From Pegea sp. RAD2-039 (taxonomy: Eukaryota > Chordata > Thaliacea > Salpida > Salpidae), in assembly GCA_034620365.1 (NCBI GenBank), contig JAQGEQ010000243.1:1-64000 (forward strand): a stretch of DNA of 64,000 nucleotides. Direction: 5' to 3'. Both the position numbers and the translations under genes were made by a program. How positions within the stretch are numbered: position 1 is the stretch's first letter; every line of letters starts with the position of its first letter. Positions 9,702 through 24,700 of this stretch are shown piece after piece. Under the pieces are notes generated by a model. It had not been told where the DNA came from. It ran no database searches and worked only from the letters and a program-made list of their open reading frames with translations.

Positions 9702-12700
9702 TGATCTTATGTCCTCAAATTTCCTCTTTTTTGTTCCTTGCATGAAATTATTTATTGTTTAGAACTTTTCAAATCAAATTATTGCTGATTAAATAAAGTT
9801 ATTATTGAATATAAATCTTTTGATGTAAGGATTTAAAGTAAAGATGTAAAAAATGTTTTGATTATTTAATATTTGTAATATGAGTTTAAAGTATGATACC
9901 ATGAACACATTTAATCCTTGAAAAATGTTTTAGATGTTAACACCATAGAATGTTAGTACATAAAACCACAAAAGTCAAATTTGATTAAATCATTCAATTT
10001 AAAAGCTAATAAAATAGAATTTGAAGAAACCAATAAGTTTAAAATATGATTTTAACTTGAACAAAATAAAGTATAAATTTTGTAAATTAATCAAAATCAG
10101 ATTCTTAATTTTCTCAGTTTTTTGGCATCTTAAATTATTAACTTCTAAAAAGATTTTTTTAAATTTCTAATTAAGCATCACTAAAACAATATTTGTAAAA
10201 TCAATTTAAGGTTTTCTTGAGATTAGTCGTTTAACTAACAGCTTAAATAAGTTAGCTTATGCAAAATAGCACATTGTCTTTATGATTGAAAAATTTTTCC
10301 TAAATTTTCGAGATATTTACACAATTTGATTAGAAAAGGTTTTGTTCCCTTTAAAACATTCTTTGAAAATATTGAACCAATTAATTATAGAGCAAACGTA
10401 TTAAGAAATTATGAAACAAACAAATGCAAAAATCAAATAAATCTAAATTATAATTTAAAAACAAGTGTTGTAGAAATGAAAATATCTTATATAACTTCAA
10501 ATTTATGATTTAAAAGTTAAAGTTGTTCTAAAAGCAACATATAATCAATTTATGATGATTTGTATATTCAATTTTTGCTCCAATCAATTTTTACTTAAGC
10601 CTAATTTGAAACTGTCTTTTATTCATTCTTTTTCTGATGAAACTTTTACTCTTAACATTTTGTGTAAGTATTTAATACAAAGATTTAAATGCTGATAATG
10701 ATGATTCTTTTGATTTTTTAAAGATCAACTATTCAAAATTATACATGATTAAAATACAACTTATAAAATGCAAAATAGTTTTTACATTTTTAAACATTTA
10801 AATGAAATTTAATCTACTAAAAATTATCCAACAGTAAAAATAAATTTTTTAAAGTTTTTTCGGTTGGATAATTTTTTCAATGTTTAATTAATTGATATAA
10901 GAACAAACACATCATTTACAATAACTGCAGATCTTATATATGCAAAAAATGCTTTTACACTGAGGTTATTGACTATTTGTTTAATCTTCACCATTTTCAG
11001 GTTTATTGAATATTTTAAAATAAAAATATGAAAAATTTGAAAGAGTTGAATAACCACAGAAATCTAAACCTGTATTAAGCCCAGCTTTGAAAATAACTAC
11101 TAATGTGGTGTTAATCTTGGTAACAAAATAAGTTTTGAAAAAGCTTAAAAATTCTTGAATTACAATACTAAAGCTTAAATTTATATTCTATAAATAGTTA
11201 AAACGAGCTGAATTAAAAACTGTAAATGACCACAAAAATTTCCTTTTTTGATAATTGTTTTTATAAAATCAAGAAGTGATTATGTGGCTAAGTTTTTTTA
11301 TCTGTTTTTTTACTAATTGATAAAAAGTTTTCTTACAGAGATTTAATCGTAGCCAACAATTATTTTTTGAAAATATTTTTGAAGTTGTTTGTTAAATGAA
11401 GTTCTTCAAGTTATGCAGCTAGAATTAAAAAAACGCAGCTTCAAAGTAATCTAGTGATGGTATTTTAACAGCGTTTTAAAACTACCGTTTAGGATAAATT
11501 GACTTTATTTGCTTAAAGTTTTCCAAGCTTAATAATTATATGTTCTGTCTAAAAGAAGGAAAATAACAAGTTTTTTGCTAATGACATTTTAATAAAAAAT
11601 ATATTGCATCATATCTTTTACAAGAACCTAATCCCTTATTTTGACATTTGTTTTTATTTTGAAAGTAATATATACAACACTGTGGTTATAAGCATTAATT
11701 TTTCATTTTCGCTTTACTTTATAGTTTTAATTTTAGCTACATCAAATATGTTTTAAAAATGGCCATTTAGTTGTTATAAATTTTTATGCTGTTAATATTT
11801 TATGCTTTATTTTTATAAAGTGTTCAATTATACATTTAATCTTAAAATCCAGCGTTAAAAACTCAAGCTTTGCGTTCTATCACATAGGCCAGAGATAAAA
11901 GTGTCAGATCGAATTTGTGGTCAAAATAGCAGATGTTATTCTAACTGAATAAATACAAGAAAATTATTCTGCGATTATAATGATGATATTATCATAGTTT
12001 TGTTGTTATCATCAAATAATCTGTCAGTATTACATTACTTGCAAATACAAAGAAAGCTTTAGATGTAAGTACTATCTTTTTTAATAATTAAACAGAAATG
12101 AAATTACTCTCTAATAATACCACAAAAAAACGTTTTTTTAAATAGCTTAAAAAATGAAATATTTATTTAGTTAAGTTCTAAGATATTTTGTTTATCAATT
12201 TAAATCGAAAGCTTTTGAAATTGAAAGGAATTACAAATGCTTGATTTTAAATATTTTATCAGTTTTTGTTTGTATTTATAGTATAAAGATCTGGAGAAGC
12301 AAGATTATGTATAAACGTTTTTAGCTTACATAATAAATCTGCTCCTGTTAAATAATTTTTATGAGACAGAATTAAGTATGTTCCTAATTTTACGAAACAT
12401 AAAAATTTAATAAAGTTTATTAAAGTAATTTAATTAATTCAATTTAAACATACGGTACTACCATAAAAAAACTAAACATTTCAATAATTCAGTACAAAAA
12501 ATTATGTTTATAATTCGGTCACGAGCAATGTTTCAATTTCAATCAAATTTATATTTATGTATATTTATTTTTGATTATACATTTGATAGATAATTTTGTA
12601 ACATGACTAAAGTAACATTTCTAATTAATATGAAAACTAGTTCGACCAATATTTTAACTCAAAAACCAAATTCAAAACTATTAAAATAGTTTAACATTGT

Positions 12701-15700
12701 TAAACTAAATTAGTAACTATAATTTTTACATTTTCATAAATTTTTGTTTGATACAATAAAAATATTAGAGTTTCAAATGATTGAAAAGGAAGATAATCAA
12801 ATATTAAAAAGGTATTCATTTTTATTATAAGAGTACAACTTTAATAATCCAAGTATCCATAAGTCATAAATAATTAATTTTTAGTGACCATGGTTAGAGT
12901 TTTAATATACAACAAAACACAAACATCTTAACTACAATCAAAATAAAAAGAATATCAAAGTATCTCTAATTTTAATGATTAATTAATTTCAATTTTTGTG
13001 ATTAATTTTATCTTGAAGAGATAACAATTAAAAAGAATTAAAATAATCGTTTAAAAATGATTAGTTTAATTTAATATACAATATTAATGAATGAAAAATA
13101 AACTATTGGTGTTTAATTAAACAAAAACTTGAAACAAACAGAAAATGATTTGCTAGCGAGTCAATCAAAGTTTATGAATCAAGTAAAGAAAATTATATTT
13201 GAAAAAAAAAATTTGAAGGTTTCTATTTTTCATACAGATGTTAGATGATATTTTAGTGACCGATGAAAGACCAATAAGTCTCCTGTAGCGAAAATGAGAT
13301 TATTTTTACCATATGGCCAGCACATTTTTTGCAGTTTATTTGATCTCTTAAAAAAACTTTTTAAAAAACAAAAATCAGGAATTTGTTTAACTTGAATTTG
13401 ATTTTTTTTTTGATTTTATTTTTAGTTGAATATTTTTGGCTCAATATCATATTGGTTTTGAGAAACTTGAATACCTTAACAGTTGTTAGTAGCAAAAAAT
13501 TTCTGTTTCAAATGTTATAAAAACAGTTAAAAAAGTTTACCTACAAAAATATATTCAAAAAATAAAAAAACAATCTTGAAAATTAAATCAATTTCACGAT
13601 ATATAAAACTATTTAAACAACTTTTACAAGATGTCAAAAATAGAAAATCTAAAATTACTATGAAAAGCTCGTCTCCAACAATATTTTATTTTTTAAACTT
13701 TTGAATAAATCATGTTGTCGAAAAAATCCGTTACTATACTCACATGTGTTTCAAATAACTATTTATAGATCTCTCAATTAAGAAACGAATTCTTTCAACT
13801 ATTTCGTCCTTTACCAACCATAAGGCAATTCTTTAGTACTATTCTATATTATAATCATCAGAATAAAAGGAATTTCATTGATGAATAGCATTGATAAATT
13901 AGCTTTTTCATAAAAGTTTTTCGAGTAATTTTTGCCCTAGTGAACAGCATAAAAGTTTAATGACATATGAAAGGTTGTAAAATGTAGAAATAAATATTAG
14001 CCATATGGTAAACGTGTGAGAACGAAGAATAAGCAACATGTGAACATACGTTCGTATAATATAGGCACAAGCCTGTGACTCTAATCTGTTCATATTTATT
14101 AGAATTTAAGTTTCATAATACTTCAGTATCAAAAAAAATTGTGTCAACTTGTATTGAGCTGTCTTATAGTGATCAAAAGCCAATACGATGGAATATTACA
14201 TGAAGATAGCCAGATGGTGAACGGATTTTGCTCTAGAGGGTGCCGATTAATCGATTCGCCGATTTGTATTTATATTTAATTTTGGGACAAACTCTCAGCA
14301 AAACTTCAATTAAAATTAGATTTTCCAGAATAATGAATAATAGAAACAACTTAAAGTTGATTCTTTTGTAGAATTATCTTCAATCTTAAGATTCTAATGT
14401 CATTTAAACTATCGCTCAAATGTTATCTGTAAAACTATAGCTAAATTAAACGCTGTGATAACATTACCCATGACTCCCACTGTAATTTGAGTCTTCAGCT
14501 TAACCAGCAGTTATCTCAACTAGGGTCCAAGCTCTTAGCTTAACGCTTGGTTGGAATTGTTCAATCAAAGTATCAACACTATCTTTGCATAATTTCGCTT
14601 CTGTAAGTCAGATCTTTACACCCATCACTACAAACTTCCTTCTTGCTGATGAACAATATTGCAAGTCAACACAAGTGTTCGGTACACCACCAATTTTTAT
14701 TGTATTTAGTACACTAACAATTTGAAGAACTTCTGTATTGAGAAAAATACATAATGATACTTTGAAAGCTAATATCAAAGAAAATTGGTGAACTGTAAAT
14801 TATACATAAAATTTATCGAGATACATAATCTTAAAATCATACTACAAAAATGTAAGTTTAACTTTGATGAAGGGTAATGTTTGTTTTAGATGCTACCAAT
14901 AAATTAAATAGCTGACGTCATTAGGTTTGCAATGTTTTCAGTTTTGTTGTATACCAGCGGTTTTTCCGCATCATCAAACAAGTTTTTTTGCAAAATAGTA
15001 AAAGAGGCAGAAAAAGAATACAACAAAAACAAGCAAAAACAAACAAACAACACAAATACAAAATAGTGAGTTCACAGACTGATGGTAGTAAAAGTATACA
15101 ACTTATACTACAATCAAATTGTAAACATAATTGTACGTTAAACATTACAATCATTAAAAGTTTTTTCAGTTAAAATATATTTAGTTCAATTTTTGACTAA
15201 ATCTTAACCTGTTCCACCTGTTCTAGCATCTACAACGATGCAAGATTTTGTTAAAAAAAAATAAAAACTACAAATCAAAACAAAAATCAACCTATAGCTT
15301 TTTGCAATAAGGCAAAAACATTGTAAACAATTTACACAAACTAATATAGACAAATCGCTTTAAAAACTAAAATTACACCCAAGAGTTTTAGAGAGTTTAT
15401 GAGTTGTAAGAAGTTAATACTGAAAGTATACTACTCCAGTTTAAACATTGCTTTTCAATTTGAAACAATTATCTTACAGGTTAAATCAAGCAGCATTAAA
15501 CGAAAGAAATTATCACTAAATATATTTTGAGAGGCAGGTAAGAAAAGTTAAAACTTCAAAAGCCATACACATTACTATAGCAACAGAGTTACACTAAATA
15601 AAATTCTCATTCGTCTTTTGTTGAAGGATTATAAAACGATAAAGTTGTAATTGTAAACATCCCAGATTTACATCAGATCTTGGGACGGTTTTTACCTTTA

Positions 15701-15740
15701 GCGTAAAAGCAAAAGTTGTTAAACTCAAAAATATTCCTTT
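9702..15740. other. Convergent intergenic region between PDHX and ARID3, no gene seen
   Basis: Contains the PDHX polyadenylation signal (9792-9797) and, on the other side, the ARID3 3' UTR. Short open frames (10326-10508, 13908-14093, 14921-15154) are low-complexity and lack homology or splice context. A slightly less AT-rich patch lies at about 14460-14700 but I recognise nothing in it. Confidence 0.6.
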
Positions 15741-18700
15741 TCAAGCAGCTGAACCGTTTATAATAGGACTTCTTTTATCGGAAATTCTGGAGTTTCCAGA
15801 GCTCTTTAGATATAATGTTCCCTAAAATTGAAATAGTAATTGAATCGATAATAATGACAATAAAGTATTCAACTAACTTCATATTCGCGACCGTTCATAT
15901 TAACCGAAATAGTTACAGGTTCATCTTTGTTATCATCAGAACATCCTCTTTGTAATGCTGCAAAATATTGAAACTATAAATTGAAAAATCAATTAATCAA
16001 ATAGTCACAAAATGGTCAGAGTAAAAACTAAGTTTAAAAACGAGCTTGTGTGCTATGGCAGGCCGGCAAAATGCCAAGGCTAAGACCACCCGATGGGTGG
16101 TTATTATAATTTGAGTGTTTCAAATGTTTGTTTAGATAAATAGGTTCGACCCTACAAGCTTGCTGATGCGTTAAGAGATGAAACACTACTTACAGAGGAT
16201 AGCTTGCTTTACTTTCATTTATGAAATGAATGAAGTATTATTAAAGGATAAGTTGAACCACGTTAAAAGTTTTAGATTTAATTAATGAATTCATTTTGTT
16301 TTATTTTGTAATTATCAATTAAAATGGTTGAATGTAATTTTTTCGCTAATAAGGATTTAATTAGATGTGGTGTTTAAAAACGTTTAAAATTTTGATAATT
16401 ATTTGCTTTTAGTATTAATTGAAAGTATTGAACGTGGCAGCAAGCAAAAGTTACTTTGTTGCTATCAATACGAACCTCCTTCAAAAATAGAAATTTTCAA
16501 TTGAGGAGGATTTTGGGAAGCGTCTGGAGATGATGATGCTGCTGGAGCTTCTGGAGAAAGACTTCTGCTGATAAAAAAATATTTAAGCAAAAAATAATTG
16601 ATTGTGGTTTGCAATGAAGTGATCAAAACATTGAAATATAATCAATAAAGCACCTAGTATTGTCCTCGACGTGTTGACGCTTAGAAGAGGGAAGATCATT
16701 TTCAGAGAAATCCGAGTCAAATTCTCTTTTAACAGAGGAGTTTGTTAATTGTTGATGTTGTTGTTGAGCTGCTACTACTGCTGCTGCTTGTTGAGCTGCA
16801 TGCTGAGCAACCTGATGAGCTGCATGTTGGGCTGCCTAAAAAGTCGGTTCTAGTTGATTATGTTGAAAAAGTAGTTGATCAAACGACAAATCAATTATTT
16901 GCTACAAATAAAAAACATCCACTTAAAATTGGTTTTATTTTAATTACAGTTATATTTTGAAGCTTTTTAAAGTTTCATCTCCTTACTATAAAAGTCAAAG
17001 ATACTTTTAAATGTAACTTATAGCTTAAAACAATTTCTGAATCATCTAATTATCTTCCTAGCCAGTTAGTTAGTTAAAAGCTTCACATGCAAATCTTCCA
17101 CACCGCAATGCTCAACAGTCAATCTGTAGTAACACCATGCATGTCTTAATGAAAACAAAATATTCCAAAATTCATTTGAATTTCATATTTTCAACTACCT
17201 CGGGAATAGTCAACACCTTACATACCACTAAAGCGCTGATATTACTTACTTTAGGCTGTTGATTTTGTATGGATTCCAACGCTGCCATTGCAATATGATT
17301 GACGTTAGCTGGAGGTAAGAATTGATGTGTTATTAATTGATTTGCTCCCGGAGGAAGGCACCTATCATGGCCTAAAAAAATTTGATTTATTAGACGACGA
17401 AAAGTCCTAAAAAGCGTTTTAAGCTAAACGAGGTCTTAAATTTTAGTGATTTTGAAGGAGTTCAGTGCAATATATACATTAGAAAACTTACTAAGGCTTT
17501 TATTGAAGTTTAATAAACTGTTTTAAGATTGACTTGGAGTTAGCTATTAAGTGGTTTGAACTCATTAAAAATGAATTTTTTTGTTTTGTAATAATTGCAA
17601 TAACACATTTAATGTTACAGAATTTTAAGTCAAATGATCAAGAAAAGGAAATTTGGTTATGCATCATTAACTTTTCCGTGGTGGTACCGTTTTTTTAACT
17701 GTGATAGTATGAGTAAAATATCTCATCAATGTTTCCAAGTAAAACAGACAAAAGTTAAGAGTAAAAATAAATTGCTTGCTTAGTAATTTACCGTAGCTAG
17801 CTGGTAGAACTATAGATTGAGGCAAACCATTATGAGAATGATAGCTAAGACGAGAAGGATTTAGCATACTGCCGCCATTAGCATGAGAATATGAAAACAT
17901 ATGGGGCCTGTAAATATCAAATTGAATTGTAAAAGATTATTTGAATATTCATTTTATCATCTACAACCTTTCAGCCACATTTGATGACTGTAACATGCTT
18001 GGACTTCCTACCCAACCATAACTTGGTCTTCTTCCTTCTCTTCTATTACCTTCAATAGCAGCTTCTAGTTCTGTATGTGTGGAAAGATTTTCTTTCGCAC
18101 ATTCAAAATCATAAAGATATTTCATGTATCTAAAGAAACAAAAATAAACAAATTAGTTGAAAATTTTTATATGAATTTAATTGCCAAACTTTCTAGAAAT
18201 ATAATTTTTGTTTAGTTAACTTGAATTGAACAAATTTGATGATAAGAATTTTAAAGTACGGCACAATATCAAATAATAATCTTATGGCAACATCAGTTAG
18301 CTAAGCCAATCATGCAAATATATAATCCGATTCGAAGTTAACTCAAAGCGAAGTATTCATATTATTAACTGGAGAATTACTCACCTCACTACGATTTATT
18401 TAAGTCTATAGAGTCACATATGTGTCTTCACTGAGGCAAGATCTATTTCTTACTAAACAGGTATTGACGCAATAATACTTTTGGTAACCTTTTTACTTAG
18501 ATCATCGGCGTTAAACTAAAGGCTATAAGACCAGCTAGTGTCATGTCAAAGTTACTATGTTTTTAAATGATTTATTTTTCCTTATCTTACCTAAACGACT
18601 CAACCCTTGCCAATACAAATCCTAATCTGCTAGACGCAAACAGAGAAGTTGATGTAGATCAAAACAACGTAAAAAATTTTCGTTTACATCCATGGGTAAT

Positions 18701-21700
18701 TACAACGCATTTAAACCCTAGCATAGTCATCAAACTAAAGTCTTTTACGCTTGGTCCACTTTAACCTGGACAAAACCCTGCCTTCGAAATGTAAATTTCA
18801 TTCTTTTTTCTCTCTCTTTCTTTCTCTTTCACCTCTATTATTGATCGATCTTTTGCCTTGCCAAAACTCACGGTTAAGAGTTAATACGATTAAAATACCA
18901 CTGATCGAGACTCTGGCAATTGACATGTTAACACCCAATCGTTACTAGTATGCAGAAGTTCTTTACTTACTGTGTTCGTAAGGTAAACGCAGCACTTGTG
19001 ATTGATGAAGGCAGATTAAGACCTTTCGTTATTTCACGCCATATCTTTCGATTGATTACTTCGACAAGTCCACCTTTTTCTACAACCAGTTTGTACAGTC
19101 GATATAGATCAAGTACTTGTTTAGCCATTATTGGGATACGATTAACGGCTTTACCTGTACAAAACAAAATCAAGATCAAAACAAATGAAATCAAAATCTA
19201 TAATAGAACTGCTACTGTTTAAGCCAAGTGAACAAAACCACCATGTACTTTCGGGTTAGGTCTTAAGTTGCCGCTTCTCTTTAATAAAGAAAAATGTTTA
19301 AGATGCGATTTTTTTTGTGGTTGATAACTTAACAGATTCTTGTTAAGACAAATTGTTCGAGCTGTATGCATGACTTGATGTTCTTTGAGCGAACAACCGC
19401 GTCAGATAAAATTCTGACAGTTTCACCTTTTAGTCATATCTTCTACTAATCATGTGGAATAAAGTACTATAATGTTTCGAGTGTTTGATGACTTGTGCTT
19501 GGTGATCAGTTTATAGAATTAAAGCATGAAAAATATCAAAGGTGTAATGAATAAAGCCCAGTACAATTAATGTTGTTTGTTCTTAGCTAATCCATTTTAA
19601 TTATATTATAAAATTAAAATCTTTTCGCCATTTTGTTTAAGTTAAATTACAAAAGTTGATGATAAGATGAGACATCTTATGAAAGAACAAAAGGATTAGA
19701 GAATACAAGGTAGAAAATTTCTTTGCAGGTCAAACGACTACACAAGATACCAAAAAACATTTTTGTTTGATCTTTCGTTGAACTTACTCAAAGTCCAATT
19801 GATTGATTTCTTTGAAAAAACTTTAAAATCCTGATTATTTTGTTATTCATTTTTGTATCAACTTTTCATTAAAGATTAAAGGTTTGCAAATTAAAAGTGA
19901 AATTAATATTTAATGTTACTTGCTGCAATTACAGTAATGTGTAAGTATAATTGTAAAATGTTACATTTATCTTTATCTTAATATTAATATTTCTTGACCT
20001 TTAATCAAATATAATAAATCAATTTAAAATGTTCAAAATGTCTTTTCAAAGCTAAAATAGCCACTAATCTTAGTTTAAGGTGTTTAACTCAGTAAGTGCT
20101 TTGTTTCGGGATGCTAAAAATGAAACTATTCAACACCAGAATAAATTTGGACGTGTTTTGGACAAATCATAAAACAGTTTTGATTTAACATACGTTTGCT
20201 GTGAAATAATCACAATAAATAATTAATCTTATCGGTTACGGCATCAAATATTTATATCGAATAATATATACATCTCTTTAAATAGATATTCGCTAATATC
20301 TTTTCAAATATATACCGTTTAGGTCTGTATCAGTCTTTGGAAGTTTTGTGGTCAGACAAAATATTTAAGACTTTATGGGTGAATGATTTAATCTATCATG
20401 AATACAATTTCGCACGTTTTATACTTTTTTTCTATCCTACCCACGAAGTATTTTTGATGTTATTTCTTTTAATGGTCACTCAACTTGTAAAGTCTTTTCT
20501 CTTTTTAAAATGCATTCTGTTTCGCATCTGTTTTATAGAAACAGTTGCTACACGATACTAAACTTTATCACGAAACCATATACTTTTAAAGAAAAAAACT
20601 AAGTAGCTAACAAGTATCGATTGAGTGATGGTTTATCACAAATATATGTAAATAACACCTTATATAGCAGTGAAACGCCCGTAGACTACTAAAGATAAAG
20701 TTGACCTTACATTACACATATGTGAGTTCAGAAATAAGCAATAACGTTCTCCAGTCGCCTTTAATCTCTCAGTTTTTAATTCACCTCCCTTTTCTCTAAA
20801 AAAGCTCTTTGCTCATCACTTTAACTTCATCACAGTCTTTGCGACAATTCTCAGCTTTTTGAAGCGATCAATGTTAAGTGGAGCGTAAAATAAACCCTGT
20901 GATGATAAGATGGGGTGTAGAAGATCTCATGACACCAGATCATCTTAAGTCGCTACGCTTCATGTATCCTCCATTGAGTTTTCATTCATCTTAGCCATCC
21001 ACAAATTTATCGTTCACAAATTTGTTCCTTCTAATCTCACGCCGGTACCTCTATAGGATCGACTCTACTGATCATCCTAATAATGACGTCATAATGGTCG
21101 TTAGGTAGCAAACATTTTACTCCCAACAAAACCAATACACCGGAAAAATTCAGGATTCCAAATACAATAGTAGAAGATTCGTTAACATAATGAGGAAAAT
21201 AATTCTTATCTAACTTTTTTCAGGTTTCCTTTTATCTTTTTTGGAATTTTCCTAGTTTTCAGAAATTTGTTCGCATAAAATTTTTGTCTAGAACGCCAGT
21301 GTGAGTATCATGTTGCCTTTTTTATTTTTTATCAACAAACCACGATTTCTGATTGGTAGATAAAGTTACTTGGTCACTACTTATTTGATTGATGTTCAGT
21401 TAGTTGTGGTATCTTATTTCTCGAATATAATTGAGTTGTAATCGTTATCTTGGATACTGGGAAAGTTTGATTGAACACATCACTTTATACTGCTATAAAG
21501 ATACATTTAGCTCATTATTCTATTATTAGAATAATTTGGAAATATAATTTTCTAACTGAAGCTCAAACTTTGATTGATTGTAGATGTTTGGTGTTTACAT
21601 ACCGACTTTCTTATTGCTGTGTTTTCAGGTTAATTTTGCCAAGCTAGAACAAAAGTCAGTTAGCAAAGTAATAAATGAGTAGAAGAATTTAAATCTTGAT

Positions 21701-24700
21701 AAAAATAGGTTACTTATTATACTTTATTATAATTTATTATACTCATTATATAATCTATCATTTTTATTTACTCTGAAATCTAAGTTGACTTTGAAATTTT
21801 TTAGATGTAAAGTTTTTATTTAGCGCTTGCAGTTATGCTAATCTTTCTAATTCTAACTAGCTTGTTTAATGCTGAAAGATTTATGTAAAATATTTTATAA
21901 GAATTTACGTAAAAGTCTTTTTATTTTTTCAGAAATTAATCAATAAAATTTTCTAAAAATTGAGATAAAAGTAAAATAATTTTTAACATTCTAAAGGATT
22001 AGGTAAATGAAGCAGCTATTCTATTGTTACTTCTATAAAATTTATGTTTTTTGGCATTGGAATAACATTCTTTGCCTCCAAATCCAATGAAGACTGATTA
22101 TATACTTAATTAAAATTGTAGAAAATGCTAAGACTTTATTTTTAAGTACACTGCTGGCTTTGAAATGTAGGGGAAAATAGTAAAATTTTTAATTAAAAAT
22201 ATTTTAAACTCAAATTGAAACTTACCTTGCTTTTGCATAAAGCCAAACAAGTCATCCAAAAACGTTTTACGTTCAGTAGAATCATCAATTTCGTAAAGCT
22301 AAAAAATAAAGTGCAAAGTTAAACATTTTTTAGCTAAAAGATTGTTGAAAAGCATTTTAATAATGATCTAAATATTTTGTGCTTATCGAAGTGATAACAA
22401 AATATTCTCTTCTCAACAGCTATAAAATAATTAAAAAGTTTCTTTAAAGGCATTAGAATCAATGATCATGAAAAGCTGGAGAAATTTAGCTACGCCATAA
22501 TCAAGAGGCCCTTGATACATTCAGATAGCTTTTGTCTCTTCGCAGCAAAGCACTTTTTATGTTTAACAGAGCACCACATCTGTTAGGAAAGATTTTGTGC
22601 TTTCAAGGATGTTTTGGAAAGAGGGGGAAGAAATAAACGAAGAAGGCCAATCACATCTTCATCTTTTTACTCTTAATTGCCCGCACAATTTCTGAACAGA
22701 AACCACAAAGTTTTAAGTGTCAGAAAAACAAAAAGATTTCGTGCCATCACTAACGGTGAAAAGTGAAAAAAAAATCTCATTTCAAAGTGGTTACAATTGA
22801 ATATCATCATTATCAGGAACAACAGAGCATCATTCGATCCATTTCAAAAAGCAATCGCTTCTATTTTAGTCTTTATAACCCTTAAATCAGCTTACATTCG
22901 TCTTTTGTTAACACTATTGTTGATTATTGTTACAAAAATAAACTTTTTGTAAGTTGAAAGTCAAACCTTAAACTTTTTACAACTGATAATGACATGACTT
23001 AATGTGTTTTGTAATAATTGTTCTTTTAACTACTCTAAGTTTAGAGCTTTATAAAAGTAGTTTGATCTTTTCAATTTCTATTATCAATCTACAACTAGTT
23101 GTTTTTTATTGACCAACAACCTCTTGATAAAGACAAGTGCTTAGTATAAGTAAGAGTTGAGACTGTTTGAGAAGATGTATTTTCAATAGATAGGTATTTG
23201 ACATGTGACCAATTCGTACAATTATCTTACAAACAATTCATTGTGTAGTGAAACACAAATGAATCATATTTTGAACTTGGAACTTTTTTCTCTTCAATTT
23301 AATTTTAACTTTACGTCATTTCAAAATGTTCCCGGCAATTTATTTTATGTTTTGAAAGCGCTGTGATATAAAATTAAACATTGTTTTGCTAAAAAACTTG
23401 TATAATTCAGTAAGTTGTTGTTTAAACATCAAGCTGCAATAAAAACAAAAGATTTAACAAATAACTTTTATTTAATTTTTACGGATCGCTGACTTACAGT
23501 TACTTGAGACTTAAGCATCAAATAATTTAGATAAAAGCGAACATTTAATAAATTTCTTATGTAAATGCAAATCAAGAGGCTGTAATTCTGACAAACTTAA
23601 ATTCTACTTTAGTAATACTTTAAAACTCAACTTGTAGCTTAAAAGAAAATTGAACCCAAGGAGAAATGATAATATACCTAAGGTGAAAAAAATAAATAGT
23701 ATTTATCAATGAATTTTTTGGGATTAATTTAAATAGTATATTTAGAATGTGACAAATATATTTCTTGCCAATTAATCATATTTTTACGAAGCTTATTTTT
23801 TGTAAACATTCAAGTAAGATAGAAAAAGTACTAATTACTTAAAGTTTGGTCAAAATAAAATAAAAAATAAACAACATGAATTAATAATGAATATAGAGTA
23901 CACAAAATATGAAAACTGTTCAATTAAATACAAGAATTATTTAAAGACTAAATTTTTTCTTGTTTTTCGTTTTATCGGTTATCAACTTACGTAATTAGTG
24001 ATAATTACTTCAAAACTTTGAAGTTTTTATATTGTTTAACTGATTGTTTTGCCTAGAATTTAAACACGATGACAGTTTTAAAGGCAAACAAAACAATTGT
24101 TCAGAAATTACAATGAAATGACTAAAACAAACAGTTTAAAAATATTTAAATGAAAAATAATTGGAAAGTATGTACATGTAACTTAATAATAATATTTATA
24201 AAAAATCTAAACTTGAAAAGGTTCATCTAATCGACACAAGATGTGTACTACGGCATAAACACTTGAAAAAACTTGATAAATAATACAAATGTTTCTGATA
24301 ACGCAGAGTATTTCATCATTTAATCGCTTGAAATTATTCAACAATTTTTCACATATTTAAGTTGCTACAGAGTCTTAAGATAAACAAAAGTTAAAGATGA
24401 AGTCATTTTAAGATCACAAACGGAAGTCTTGAATAAATATTAGATAATTATCAATGATTGATCTGCACTAGATGAAGATGACGTCATTAAAGACTTAAAT
24501 CTCATCAAAATTATTTGCGATTGACTTAAACGGTTTTATGTCAACCATAACAGTGATGTCACATTGGGCCCAAGTAGATTTCGATCTATTTAGTTGACTT
24601 CGTTTCTTTCCCAGGCTTTTATTAGTTAAACTGACCACTTAGGAGCCCCCAAAAATGACCAAAAGATCTTCTAACAAATTAAGTCTTTTTAATTTGCAAC

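Noticed and set aside
16056-16152. A tRNA or tRNA-derived SINE (box-A-like TGGCAGGCCGG and box-B-like GGTTCGACCC)
   Set aside because: The boxes are too far apart for a tRNA, no acceptor-stem pairing or cloverleaf can be drawn, and no target duplication or tail is visible.
18567-18948. Small plus-strand genes inside an ARID3 intron
   Set aside because: Two short overlapping frames without start context, homology or repeats; consistent with chance in less AT-rich intron.
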